DNA from: Gnetum montanum
Lineage: Eukaryota; Streptophyta; Gnetopsida; Gnetales; Gnetaceae
Reading direction: 5' to 3'
DNA: 64,000 nucleotides
NCBI GenBank assembly: GCA_015680685.1
Contig: MNCI01000273.1
Location: 137,373-201,372, forward strand
Shown here: positions 23,661-34,624 of the stretch, piece after piece
Layout: each line of letters begins with the position of its first letter
How positions within the stretch are numbered: position 1 is the first letter of the stretch
The notes under the pieces: model-generated
Database searches by the model: none
What the model was told of the DNA's origin: nothing
What the model saw: the letters and a program-made list of their open reading frames with translations, nothing else
Position numbers and translations under genes: made by a program

Positions 23661-26600
23661 TGATGACCATTTGGGACGCAACTGCCAATGAGTGTTCTTG
23701 AACAGGATTTATGTGCTTGTTGGTATCTGGCAACACCAAGACCTAGATACCTCCAAATAGACTCAGTAGTTAGTGTGAGTATGTGTATGTGCTATTGTGG
23801 TATGCTGTTGTGAAAAATGAAATGATTGGGTTGTGTATAAAACTATAAATGACTTATCTTAAAGAGATTCAACCAACTTTACAAAGTACTGTGAGTTGTT
23901 GAGAGTTCTTATTCTATTCAATTGTCTAGTCTATGCGGTCCTTATAATACCTACTTGTAATAAATAAATTTTTGCAAAAAAAATTGAGCATAACTCTGCA
24001 AATCTACTTCTAATTTTCCCTAGAGAAAAAGATAGTTCTATAAGAAAACTAGAAATAGAGCGAGATTCAATGGAAATAGAAAGAAGAGAAAAAGAAAGTA
24101 GATTTGTGTAAAGATCTCAAATGTTTAAATAAGGTAAAATGATACGAGTAAATACTTCGCAATAAAGCTATCCGAAATTCAATAACTACAAATTGTTTAA
24201 ACTTCCAAGGCTCCAATAAGCAATTTCTTCAAGACAATCCTACTATGCTACCCAAAAAAAATGTTACGTAAACTATCACGTACTAGACTCTATTTTGGCT
24301 AGATATGTATGTCAACAATTGCATTCAATAGAACCTTCAAAATACTTGACAATTGATGATTGAAATACCATGGAAATTCACTTTAAAGATAAAAGAAGCC
24401 ATTTTGGTCCTATCAAAATACCAAAGATTTTTTGAACCCTATTGACTATTGAATCATTCAACGGCTTGAATACATGTAGAGGCTCTCTTACAACAATCTT
24501 AATAGTAGTTCTTATACATTGCACAATAATAAAATTCACTACTAAAATGCTCTTAAGGCTTTCAAACACAAGCTCTTCTATGGAAAAATTTTAATAAAAA
24601 TTTTCTATCATGCAACAAGAACAATAAGAACAATCTAAAAATCCACAAATTACTTGCCAAGCATGATACTATCTAAACCACTCACTAAATAATTTAAAAA
24701 AAATAAAAAATAATAAGCATAACTCATAGGACTATGACAAAGAGGCTGAAATGTTGTCTTTAACAAATCATCTTATAAGCAATCTTTCACAATGTCTTCT
24801 TTTCCAATGCTCTTCTCCCCCTTAGTGAGACCCCCATTTTCCTTCCTATCCTTTAAGCCCTTTTATAGGGTCTCATAGGTAGTTAGGTAAGTTACAAACA
24901 TTTTGGGTGGTTATAAACACCATAGAGATAAAAAAGCTCGAATTGACAAATGACCCATTCAGTTGCCAAATGGTCACCATGGAGATAAAAAAGTTGTAGT
25001 TGACAAGTGGGCTTTGTAGTGATTATAACCATCATTTCAATTAAGAGGCTACAATTTCCATGAAATTACAACATTTATAAGAAATTTAAAATGAAGCCAA
25101 GTATCTAGTGGCTATATTCACCATAGGGTTAAATGTTTATAGGTGATGAATATCTTGTAGTTGTAACCATCATAATCACAATTTACTAGTGTTCAATTCA
25201 CATGGGACTTTCAACAGTTGTCCCATAACTTTCTTTTCTTTTTTAAATCATAAAATATTTTATTGTTATTTAAATCATAGTAATAGAGATACTAACCATG
25301 GAGTTGATGCATACATGGATGGGTTGATATATAAATATATATGTATGTGTGTAATATTTGTCCATCTATCTTATGCTTGCGACCAATGATTTGCTTCTTG
25401 CCTACCACCAACCTCTGTCTATCCAAATCATATGCAAGTTGAAGGATTTGAACCTACAAAATGCATTAAAACAAAAAGCTATGTAATAGTAGTTATATCT
25501 GATAACAATTCCGGTCTAAATGGTGGGACCCCTCGTATTGATTCAAAAACTTTGATGAAATAATTCGTGCTAAAATTTGAGCTCATGGAACTCTGCCATA
25601 ACCTGGTGTCATTTTGATGTATCGTCACTCAAATTATTCCACCCTGTGCCGATCTCAACTAGAACCATATATTAACTACCACCGAAAAACAAGGCCCTGT
25701 CGTGTTGCACCCTCTCCATCTTCCATGCTATTGATGCCATTGCTAATTCCATTTAGTTGCATCGATTCTACTAGTTGTTCCATCTCACATGGCATTAGCA
25801 TCGAATGATAATTTCAATGATTTCACCAGTGATCTTGGCCCGATGCTCATGGTTCTAAGTAATGGAGAGCACATACTTGAGCATGCCTGACTACACTATC
25901 TTTGTTCTGTGTTTTTTTTTGTTTTTTTAAGATGATACAAGGTCCACATTGTTATGTGGGTCCTCCAACTTCCAATATTTAATGTACTTATGATATGTCA
26001 AAAACATCTATAACAGCTGCAGCTTTTGTTGATCACTGCTGAGAACTAAAGTCAAAAGATAAAGCTACATGATTCTTGCTGATGTAGCATGTGATTCCAA
26101 ATACTTTGTTCAACAAGGAAACCTTTTAAACACAAAACATAAGGGAAAGTAGAGTATATGATCGGAGATGATGATAAGATCAAAAGTCGCATGATCTGGG
26201 GCTAGCAATGGTTTCTTCGGTGTACCCTCTTGCACCTTTGTCACAGCTTTTTGCTTCCAAGCATGTGCATGGCAGCACTTTTATGCTATAACTCTCACAC
26301 TCCACGCCTGTATCTATAGGACAAGGCTCATCTCTACTGCAAGTTTTCTTCTTTGCTTCTTCTTGCCATAGTAAGCCCATATCACAATCTACATATGCTT
26401 CTTTCCTCGCCCTAGCATTTTATGATATGAGGAGAATTACAAAAATGAAGGAGATGATCTACCATTTTCCAGCCATTGCAGCTTCTATCTTGAGCTTTTG
26501 ATAGTGTGGTAGAACTTGTGGACCATGGAACATATATAAAGGAATTCAAAGTAGAGTAGATGTAATGGGGATAATTTTTGGAAATAGATAAGCATGATGT

Positions 26601-27060
26601 GTAGGAAAGATTCTAATATTGTAGGCATGACTTTTAGGGGCAAACATGTTTGAATGAATCACGCAAATATTTCAAAATTTCTGTGTAAGGTAGCATCATA
26701 CCTATTGTAACAAAAATTTGTCAACCTATTGCATAAGCATGTTATTGTCTCCGTCAAAAGTTGCTTACGCATCAGATTCTCCTTTTGAATGGCCAATATG
26801 GTTCTCTGTCTTGGATGTAAATGTTAAACCGAGCTTGATAATCCATAGTAACTCTAATCTTTCAAAACAACATCGTACGATGATTGAGAAATTCTCCTTT
26901 CTATAAACACTGTATCTAATGGAATGTTGACTTCAATGAAAAAATCGCCCTCCTTAGCATTGTTGCTACCGTAAATTCTCATCATTTGATCAGTCACATT
27001 TTGCCAGTGTTTAATTCAAATGTCTGGTTCCATTCCGAATTGCTTCCTTGCTTAGATGCA
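23661..27060 (-). repeat. Element F: 5' LTR (right copy)
   Basis: Direct-repeat partner of 17580-20989, holding the second, broken copy of the cysteine-rich peptide ORF and its TATA box. A stretch at 25189-25389 is nearly identical to 19108-19308, but other parts are visibly more diverged. Confidence 0.7.
26192..26465 (-). pseudogene. Cysteine-rich peptide, copy 2 (frameshifted leader)
   Basis: Counterpart of 20142-20393 in the right LTR. An extra base in the leader (CTCCTTCATTTTTG here, CTCCTTATTTTTG in copy 1) shifts the frame and runs into a TAG, so no signal peptide can be made. The mature part is intact, and the TAA that ends copy 1 is GAA here. The frame therefore extends to an eighth cysteine (SPRSCDF) before TGA. 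The two copies thus have complementary defects. Confidence 0.6.
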
Positions 27061-27430
27061 ACTTATTCCATGAAATGGCCAGAATGTTCCAATGGGAACA
27101 TATATGCCTAATGTATATATCAAGTTTGAATAGTTTTTGTAAAGTCTCTGGAGTCTTTAAGGGCCTTCAAATCTCCACCTCAGTAACTAGGATTTAGGTA
27201 AGATCTACAACTTCTAGAGTCACACTTGGTCATGTATGAAATTCTTTGACAATGTTTGGATGTCTTGAAGGTGACATAAATTGGCTTATTACATTAAACA
27301 ATGTATTGGACTTATATTCTCAATGTACAAACCTAAAACTTCCAGTAACTGAAATTTCTTATGTGAAATTTTGGTGTTCTAGTACTTTGCTCAAATCTTG
27401 AAGTTTGGTGGGGCCGTCTAGATGGTTTAA
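27061..27430 (+). repeat. 190-bp tandem repeat array, right part
   Basis: Resumes the 16000-17579 array after element F: GGGAACATATATGCCTAATG and ATCAAGTTTGAATAG correspond to the unit around 17190-17240, and at least one more weak unit follows. This continuity is the main argument that F is an insertion. Confidence 0.6.
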
Positions 27431-28049
27431 AGATGAATTTAAGGTGGTAAAGGCCTAATGATTGAAACACTACCAAGAAAATGCATTGTTTAACCTTTTT
27501 ACATTGTAACTTTTACCCCATGAAGCTTGACACTAAAATCTCATTGTAAAATGTAAAAATTGTAATCCACAAGATGCAATTTCACATACTTTAACTTTTG
27601 GAGTTGAAACAATGCCTCATAAGTGATCATAGCCTTAACCTCAAAATCATATTATGTCATATTTAAGCTCAAGGGAGTAAAAAATGCATTTTGAACTACC
27701 ATAATTGACATTTTCATGGTTTTGTAGAGGGTTATGACTGAAACACCACCAATTTTTGGCTCTTGTGACTCAATCCCAAATTTCTCCAAGCATTGAGACC
27801 TAGGAAAAATCTCTCCAAATGTCGTGTCATGATGGATCACACAAATGGCATGGCACCCTAGAAGCACAAACACCCACAAAAGTTTTTCTAAGTCTATATA
27901 CTACACCCCTCAACATATTCAATGTGGCATCCATGTCCATAGCCAATTTCCACCAAAAGGACATTAAGGATGGACTAAACAATTCAACAAATTTTCTATC
28001 TTCCAGGCCATCCCAGTTGCATGTCCACCCAAGTGCTAGGTTAGGAGTA
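27431..28049. other. Spacer, nothing recognised
   Basis: Moderately AT-rich; no domain, repeat period or RNA gene seen. Short ORFs here show no family resemblance. Confidence 0.4.
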
Positions 28050-29925
28050 GTAAAAAGTGTTTAGGATGTAGAAAATAGTTCTCAAATTTTCTATTTTTGA
28101 CCTATTATGCTATGCTACACTACACAACATAGACAACATAGTAGGCCACACAATGCTGAAACTTTCTCAAGTGTTGAACCAGGCATAGAAGGTGAATTTG
28201 AGCAATTCTTTGGCTTTCAAGGATGCCTGTCCTACTACATCCTCAGAGTATGATCAGTTTTACATGGAAAAATAAGGTAAGTTTCATGAAAGTCATCCTA
28301 ATTTGGGTGTTATGTTGTGCTATGCTGCACAACGTAGCATAGTGTAGCGAGGTGCAAACATCCACAAAATATTCCCTCAAGTTGTTTTGACATGAAAAAT
28401 GCACTTGATCATTCTTCAACCTCCAAGATTTCTTGTCCTACTTCTCACTTAGAACATGACCAAGGTCCCATGATAGAGCATTGCAGGTTAAGTTAAAATT
28501 CGTCCAAAATTAGGTGCTACGTTGTGCTACTTTGCACTGTGTAGTAGAGATATCAAGGTTAAAAGTGTCTTAAGAATGAAACTAGGAGGCCTCAAGCTAT
28601 TTTGACATGAAAAGCATGATTGCCAATTGTTGAAGTTACTTGCCTTGTTGGGTCTTGGAGTGGTGCTCTCATCTTTTTAAAAAAATTATTAACAAAGGTA
28701 TGCTATGCTGTGCTACATTGTGTAGCATAGCACAACATAGTGGGCCAGTGTGTATGTTACTCAGTTATGTTGGATAGTGTAACACTTGATAAGAAGCCTC
28801 AGGACATTTTCAGAGGTTCCAAAACTCACCATTGATGGTCATTTTTTCTCTGGCATCTCCTCGATAGCCAAGATTAGTAGTTTTCTTTTTTTTTACACCT
28901 CTTGTTGATCCCAAAAAGTTGTTCCTATGCTTGACCCTACTTGAAAGAGGAGGGAAGATGTAGTCCTGGAGTGCAAGCTCCACTTTGCATTTTTTGTAAG
29001 TATTTTTTGTAAAAATAGGGTAATTCTTTAGATTCTGCCATATGCGGTATGGAAAATATGGTCACAGCTTGGCAGATTGGTGGTTCCTATTCTTATTCAA
29101 TTTAGAGTAGCACATGAGCGTAGCACCATACTTTGAGCGTAGCACACCAGCGTGACACATCCACGTTTGTGTTACATGGGACCTAGGACATGTGGCATCC
29201 AAACCACATCTCTCCCCTAACCCTGGCTCTATAAATACCCCAATAAACAACATTGTAGTGGTTGGCTTTTGCAGTCAGCTCTGGGAGAATATTGGCAAGT
29301 AGATGGCTGATGAGCAAAAAATTTTGGCATTAGGCTTCCAAATCCTTGTTCCACTCTAAGCTTGAACATGACACCTACCCAAGCACAGCGTAGCAACTCT
29401 TAGACTAGCAAACATCCATTCCTTCATGCCTACCAACACCACACCTACAACACTCTAGAGAGTGTGACCTTATTGCCCTATTGTCTAGCTATTTCTGTCT
29501 ACATTGCACATCAAGTATACACATCATTCAACCAAAAGCTACATCCCCTAATCTTGGGGTGGTTCATTCCTTGACTCATACTCTCATTTCATTCTTTTTC
29601 TACAGCATTTTAAATTGTTAGTGTGTCTATTTCTTTTTATTTTCATATGCACCTACGCTCATATTCTCTCATTGTTATACATGTTGTACACCTAATTATG
29701 CCAAACTCGTATACATGATGCTTAAAAATCATTATCTATGAATGGTTATTTGACACCACATAAGTCTCTGATTGATCGACTAGACTACTCAAGATGCCCC
29801 ATTTCCATTTTCCCCAGCATCATCCTCCTGTGGACTTAGGGTTAGGCTATGCACCAGGAAACCTCTCAGTGTTCTAGCCAATAATGTTTTCAAAAACTAC
29901 AATGAACTTTACTATGCTAGAATAA
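28050..29925 (+). repeat. LTR-like unit 1, D family
   Basis: Homologous to the D LTR that follows. It shares a TATA box (CTATAAATACCCCAA, about 29230) and an end block (AAGTC(T/C)CT..TGATCGAC..GAC...CCTCAGTGTT) near 29760-29910. Its outer part holds palindrome-rich units centred near 28110, 28320, 28525 and 28715 (GCTATGCT..CACAAC(A/G)TAGCATAG type). The outer edge is not resolved, and no primer-binding site or gag follows. It may be a solo LTR or what remains of a tandem element. Confidence 0.5.
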
Positions 29926-29929
29926 TCTA

Positions 29930-30235
29930 TGCTCAATGTTGGGGGTTTAACTCTTGAAGCCTCAGGATGGCTTCTATAGTCTCAGCATGTCTCATACAAC
30001 CCCAGTGTTGCATGTGGAGTTTAGCACGCTCAACATTGATCTAGCAAACCTATTATTACTCCAATAGCTCTAGCATGATCCTTGTAGCTCTAGCATGACA
30101 CCAACAACCTCAGCATTGATCCTACATCCCCAGCATGGGTGTCATACCCCAACATGGATTTCACACCCCTAGTTTGGTTTCTAAAGACCTAGTGTTACTC
30201 CTAGAAGGCCAGCATGGTTGGAAGAAGCTAGTGTC
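29930..30235 (+). repeat. Minisatellite (CCCCAGCATGG-type)
   Basis: About a dozen short units such as CTCAGCATTGATCC, CCCCAGCATGGGTGTCATA and CTCTAGCATGATCC, period about 20-25 bases. In C and E a minisatellite of another sequence lies just before the 3' LTR, so this block may be the 3' untranslated remnant of an element whose internal part was deleted. Confidence 0.55.
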
Positions 30236-30299
30236 GATAAAATTCCTATTTACTATTTCTAATAATTGAAGTGATTTTGGTACCCTAGGAATATCAAAA

Positions 30300-31581
30300 C
30301 ATACCATACATGTGAAACACCATGAAATTTCGAGACCTCGATGATTCAGCAAAGTCTTGAAGGTCTAGGCAAGGATTTCCATAAGTGGCACATTTCAGTA
30401 AGTTTTCTTTTTTCAACTAAGGTCCTGCTACACTATGCTACGTAGCTTAGTGTAGTAGACTTTAGGAGGACTGAATAGAATAAGGGACGTGTAGCAACAA
30501 CACTTCAACTTTGCAAGCTGGCCATGATTCAAAATCTTAACTTTTTCCATAATATGCCACGTTACACTATGCAGCGTAACATAGTGTAATGCAAGTAGTG
30601 TAGTTAACTTATCTGCAACAACAAAGGTAACGAAATTCAGGCAGTGTTGTCATTATGCCACGATACGCTTCCCAGCATATCATAGCGTAGTCGCGAGACA
30701 ATTTACTCAGCACAAGAGACAAGGTCAAATAAATTATCTTCTTGAAGGGTGGTTACACCATACTACACTTCAGAGTGTAGCATAGCGTAACGCCACAAGC
30801 TTCAGCTACAACACATCACGTCAATAGTATTTTGTGGGCCCAAGACACACATCATCTAAACCACGTTCTTCTCCTAACTATAATCTTATAAATACCCCAA
30901 CAGATAATGCTCAAAGAGGAAGAATGGTTGGTAGTTGTTGGAAAGTTTTGACAATTTCTCTTAGCAAAGACTGATGAGATGATGAGAGGGATTTGGCAAT
31001 AGAAGAGCATCGATGGTGACTGAGAGAAGCTTTTGACTAGAGACTTCAAGTTAGCAGACACTTTGCTTTGAGTCTAACTCCCTTGCGCCTAGATTGGCTA
31101 GAACAAGGTAGATTGGCCTTTGCTTGTTTTTGTCTTTAATTAGCTTCTTGTTTTTAGTGGACACTTCGTCCAAACTGAATTTCTCTTGTAATTCCCATTG
31201 TATTCATCACATTTATCTATAAGGGAGATCCCAAGTCTTGGGGTCATACATGCTTCAAATTCAATTCATTGCACCTTTTTTACATTGAATTTCATGAACA
31301 TTTTGCATAATTTACACCACCTTCATTACCTTCAAGATCTGATCTCGAAGTAGATCTCGTTTTCTTGTAGATCGATAATATATTTTACATCAAATAATTA
31401 CCTCCTTATATGGTCATTGAAAAATTTACTAATTAAGTAAGTCCCTATCTGATCGACAAGACCATTTAGGGCACCTCGGATTCATTTCCTCTAGCATGGC
31501 CCTCACTCGGATCAGGGGTTAAAACTGTGTACATGGAAATCCCCTCAGTGTTTCTAGGAACCGACGTTTTTCATCATTACA
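30300..31581 (+). repeat. Element D: 5' LTR
   Basis: Ends in TTACA at 31581, six bases before a primer-binding-like site, and is homologous to the unit ending near 29925. A TATA box (CTTATAAATACCCCAAC) lies at about 30886-30902. Upstream are four palindromic units near 30440, 30565, 30670 and 30775, for example CTACACTATGCTACGTAGC. The left edge is approximate. The 3' LTR is not in the window. Confidence 0.6.
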
Positions 31582-31587
31582 GTTTTC

Positions 31588-31607
31588 TAGCACCAGAAGG
31601 AGGGCCA
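31588..31607 (+). other. Element D: primer-binding site
   Basis: TAGCACCAGAAGGAGGGCCA, an eroded match to TGGCACTAGAAGGAGGGCC of element C, placed just inside the LTR. It sets D's orientation as plus. Confidence 0.6.
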
Positions 31608-31827
31608 TAACCTCTAATCTGTGTTTCATGGGTAGTCTTGTAAGCTATCTATACCCATTTTCGACTAACATAAATGTAATACGTCAGTGGTTGTTTATGT
31701 GATCGTGTGGTATAGATCGATCACTCCGATGATTCCTTTGGAATCCAGCATGATAGAAAGCCCACATCTGCCTTTAATCTTCATTTGCCTTTGCGATCTT
31801 CAACCCTATTATCATTAATTCCTAACT

Positions 31828-32050
31828 GTGTCAAGAATTTCTGTACCGACTACCACCGTTGCCACCGCTAATCTTGAAAACTCCTGGATGGTGCAGATTA
31901 TGCCTGTTGTCGCTGAGTCACCAGCTAGTCTGGTGCGGCCATGCCAATCCCTCAGGATTCAAAATAAAGAGCTTGAGGGACACACTCAATTCACAGAACA
32001 CTACAACTTCCTTTGTGCCAAGCTTATGCTAAACTTGCCGATGTACCCAT
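31828..32050 (+). pseudogene. Element D: gag N-terminus, split by element C
   Basis: Encodes the gag start with QSLRIQNKELEG and TEHYNFLCAKLMLNL. It aligns with element C gag RSLRLQGRD...QDQYNFICIKIQASL (47700-47800, minus). The frame stops matching at 32051, where C's LTR begins, and the protein resumes at 49715 with LKVKHEYEFIYYNGKEFVPSP, the counterpart of C's LEVKRQFELFYRGGHEFIPSP. The split therefore dates C as younger than D. Confidence 0.8.
32046..32050 (+). repeat. Element C: target-site duplication, left copy
   Basis: CCCAT; the partner CCTAT lies at 49715-49719. Four of five bases match, one transition apart. Confidence 0.6.
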
Positions 32051-33236
32051 TGTACCGCCTGAAATCGTTGGTCTCCGGCTGGAAGGAAACAGAGACCGTG
32101 GGATCGCAGGATAAGAACAGAAGACCCTACCTTCACCTGAGGGTGAGCTGGAATGCATGAAGGGAGAGTACCTTGGGTGGTCCGCATGCAGATCAGACAA
32201 GGATTTCCCCGAACGTACACCGAAATCTTATACGCCAGGTTATGTGTAAACGGCGTAACGGGTGTACACGAAGCGTAAACAACATAAAACAGATGTAAAC
32301 GGAGTGTAAGTGTAAACGGGCGGAAATAGAATGCGTGGGCCAAATTGATGTAAAACTATAAACAATCTTATGCAGCAAATGTAACAATGATATTACAGAA
32401 TGAGAATACAGTGTACCGGTCTAACGTAGTTGTGGCGAAGCACAAGGCGGACGAAAAGCCCCGGTGGATGGGAGGGCGGCTACGCTGGATTACGCTGTGG
32501 GCATGGCATAGAGACTATGCACGGCATACAAGTTTTTCAGCGTAAGAGGGTTTTGAGCTCTGGTGCGCAGCGTAGATGTCTCTGGTGCACTCTGGGATTT
32601 TTTTTGCCAATAGTTCAGGTGAAGTGGAAAAGTGGGATTTTTATATCGGTTGTTACGCTATACTTGGGTTAGGAGACACGTGGCATGTTGACCAGGTGCA
32701 TACAATTTACAAATATACAACATATTACATCTGCCGGGCATATACATGGGGCGTATACGCTACATCAGGCCGATGTACGTGCTGGGCGTATACGCTGGAC
32801 ATGCTATGCGTACGAACTTGGGTGGAGATGTCATGGGCGTTGGGCGTACATGCCGACACTGGCTGGGCATATACGTTGACGGCTACCGACTTGCTTCAAT
32901 TCTTGCTCTTTGGTGTTGTCCCCATTCTGTCATTGAGACTTCATCGTCGGGCATGTGCATCTGTGGTGCCGGGCATACAAGTGGGACATGTACATCAGGC
33001 GTATGGGCTGGATGTGTACGTTGGGCGTATACGCTAGGGGTGTTGGGCGTATACGTTGGGCGTATATGCTGTTGATGCTGGGCGTATACGCTGGTACTGC
33101 ACACTTAGTGAAAATTACACCTCTTGATTCTCAAAGTTACAATGTGCGACACCGAATGTAGCCATGGCTATTCATGGGTCCCATGGACCTACTTCTTGTT
33201 GGGGAAGTACCAAGCTTGAAATTTTGTGGTGTTTCA
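32051..33236 (-). repeat. Element C: 3' LTR
   Basis: Matches 48515-49714; TGTACC... to ...GTTTCA on the plus strand (TGAAACACC to TACA in element sense). The U3, read from 33236 leftward, holds a cluster of GCGTATACGC and near-variants at 32750-33090. Confidence 0.9.
32634..32648 (-). promoter_or_regulatory. Element C LTR TATA box (3' LTR)
   Basis: The minus strand reads CCGATATAAAAATCCC. The 5' LTR equivalent at about 49099-49112 reads CCGGTATAAAAACCCC, so the TATA core is conserved in both LTRs just downstream of the palindrome cluster. Confidence 0.55.
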
Positions 33237-33252
33237 TTGGCCCCTCTTTGTT
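33237..33252 (-). other. Element C: polypurine tract
   Basis: The minus strand reads AACAAAGAGGGGCCAA immediately before the 3' LTR. Element E has the same tract at 58769-58784. It is the start site for plus-strand DNA synthesis. Confidence 0.75.
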
Positions 33253-34250
33253 CACGCTTGGAGGAATCGACCCAAGAAGCATTAACAAAGAAGTGCAAAA
33301 CACCACAAGCAATTTGATATAGACTTTGTTCTTTGCCACTTGACTAGATGTCATCGCTTCGTGTTCAGTAGTACATGGGGTCAACAAAGGGAAATTCGTG
33401 GCTGATAGAAGGAATGAGATTGTGGAGAGTGGCGACTCCCTAAGAAATTATGCTGGGGGATGGGGTGCTCGGGTATGCGGCATGCTAGTCCTTGTCAATA
33501 GCCATTGTTTAGTAGGCTCGGAGTTTAGACATGCGATGTGCGTTCTTTGGTGGAACAAGGCTCCTGGTTAGTGCTCAAGAGCACTTGTTGGCAAGACCAA
33601 AGACATGGGAAGATGTGTTACATGCTTTGGAGGAATAGGGCCCGTGTTGAATGCTTAGGGGGGACCCGTTGGCGGAGAGCCAGAGCCATGCAACTATATG
33701 CTTCTTGACCGTTTTGGACATGAGTACTTGGTTTTGAGACAACTGCCTTCATGCCTGGGGCTTATATGGGAAGTGCTAGGAGTCTCATTTTTTCTTTTTT
33801 GAAATCATAAGTCTTGCATTGATTTTGTACTCATGTGTGACAATACGTGACAACATGTTGAAAATCTTGGGTGTACTGGGCATATCAAAGGTGTGACGGA
33901 ATAAAACATGTTGGTGAACGGATAGGGGATGAGTTGGTGAATGGGGATGTACTAGTAAACGGTTTGATTTAGTCTTGCTATGTGTGCTATGAACATTGTC
34001 TCATCTTGCTGCTTGTGAAGAAATGTATTCTTGTGCGAAAACCTCTGGGTGTCATCCTGCAAACACAACTCCAAGGAGACAAGAAAACCATGAGTGAATG
34101 ATCAAGCTTAGACTTACACAACAGTAGATTGTATGTCAATAGCAGCAGCATTGGTAGGATCTCCTGATGGCGGGCGATGTAGTGATGAAGCATGAATGTG
34201 GCGGTAGATTGATGAACCAGTGATGAACTTACTAGTTTATAGTCTTGACA
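33253..34250 (-). other. Element C: 3' untranslated region
   Basis: Non-coding stretch between the minisatellite and the polypurine tract. It includes an arm at 33284-33308 that can pair with the LTR edge (33224-33257). Nothing coding was seen. Confidence 0.5.
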
Positions 34251-34254
34251 GATT

Positions 34255-34610
34255 ACCATGGGTTAGTTTTATGTCTTAACCCATTGGACATTTCCTGTTT
34301 AGCGTCATGGCAGATGTTACATTGCCAGTTTTTAGTCTTAGTGGACTATGAGGAGGCAAGCTAGTTTATAGTGTTAGTGGACTCCGATGGTTGCGACGAT
34401 GGCAGTGTACTATCATGACAGACGAGTGCTAGTTTATCATCATTGCAGACACTGTGGTATATCAGTTTATTGTCATGATGATAGGACAGTTTTGGTGTCA
34501 GTTTTGAGTCGTAACCTAGGACTATTTTGTGGTATCAGTTTACCGTCATGATCCCAGGATGAGCTGTGGTATCAGTTTATAGTCATGATTCTAGGACTTG
34601 GCGTACCTGA
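34255..34610 (-). repeat. Element C: 3' minisatellite
   Basis: Repeated AGTTTATAGTCATGA(C/T), AGTTTATCGTCATTGCAGAC and AGTTTTGAGTCGTAACC at about 30-60-base spacing. It shares the core AGTTTANNGTC with the blocks at 38190, 43560 and 59800. Variable tandem repeats before the 3' LTR are known in Tat-type elements. Confidence 0.7.
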
Positions 34611-34624
34611 GCTCGTACTTCAAA

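Larger units (their letters stand above)
17580..27060 (-). mobile_element. Element F: non-autonomous LTR retrotransposon with 3.4-kb LTRs
   Basis: Two direct repeats (17580-20989 and 23661-27060) flank a 2.7-kb internal part that encodes only gag and protease on the minus strand. Both repeats begin TG and end ATGCA on the plus strand. The flanking bases ACTTT (17575-17579) and ACTTA (27061-27065) look like a slightly eroded 5-bp target duplication. A primer-binding-like TGACGCTAGAAGGAGGGCT and a G-rich AAAATGGGGCT sit next to the LTR ends where expected. The 190-bp array on both sides supports insertion. RT, RNase H and integrase are absent. Confidence 0.7.

Noticed and set aside
17580-27060. 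Reading the 3.4-kb direct repeats as a host segmental duplication of the peptide gene
   Set aside because: TG/CA ends, near-matching 5-base flanks, primer-site and purine-tract-like sequences next to the repeats, and a split tandem array fit an LTR element better. Not fully excluded.
32576-33161. Several overlapping frames of 60-150 codons in the LTR of C, on both strands
   Set aside because: They are created by the GCGTATAC repeats, which are open in many frames; repeated Tyr-Ala-like and Ala-Tyr-like phrases show this.
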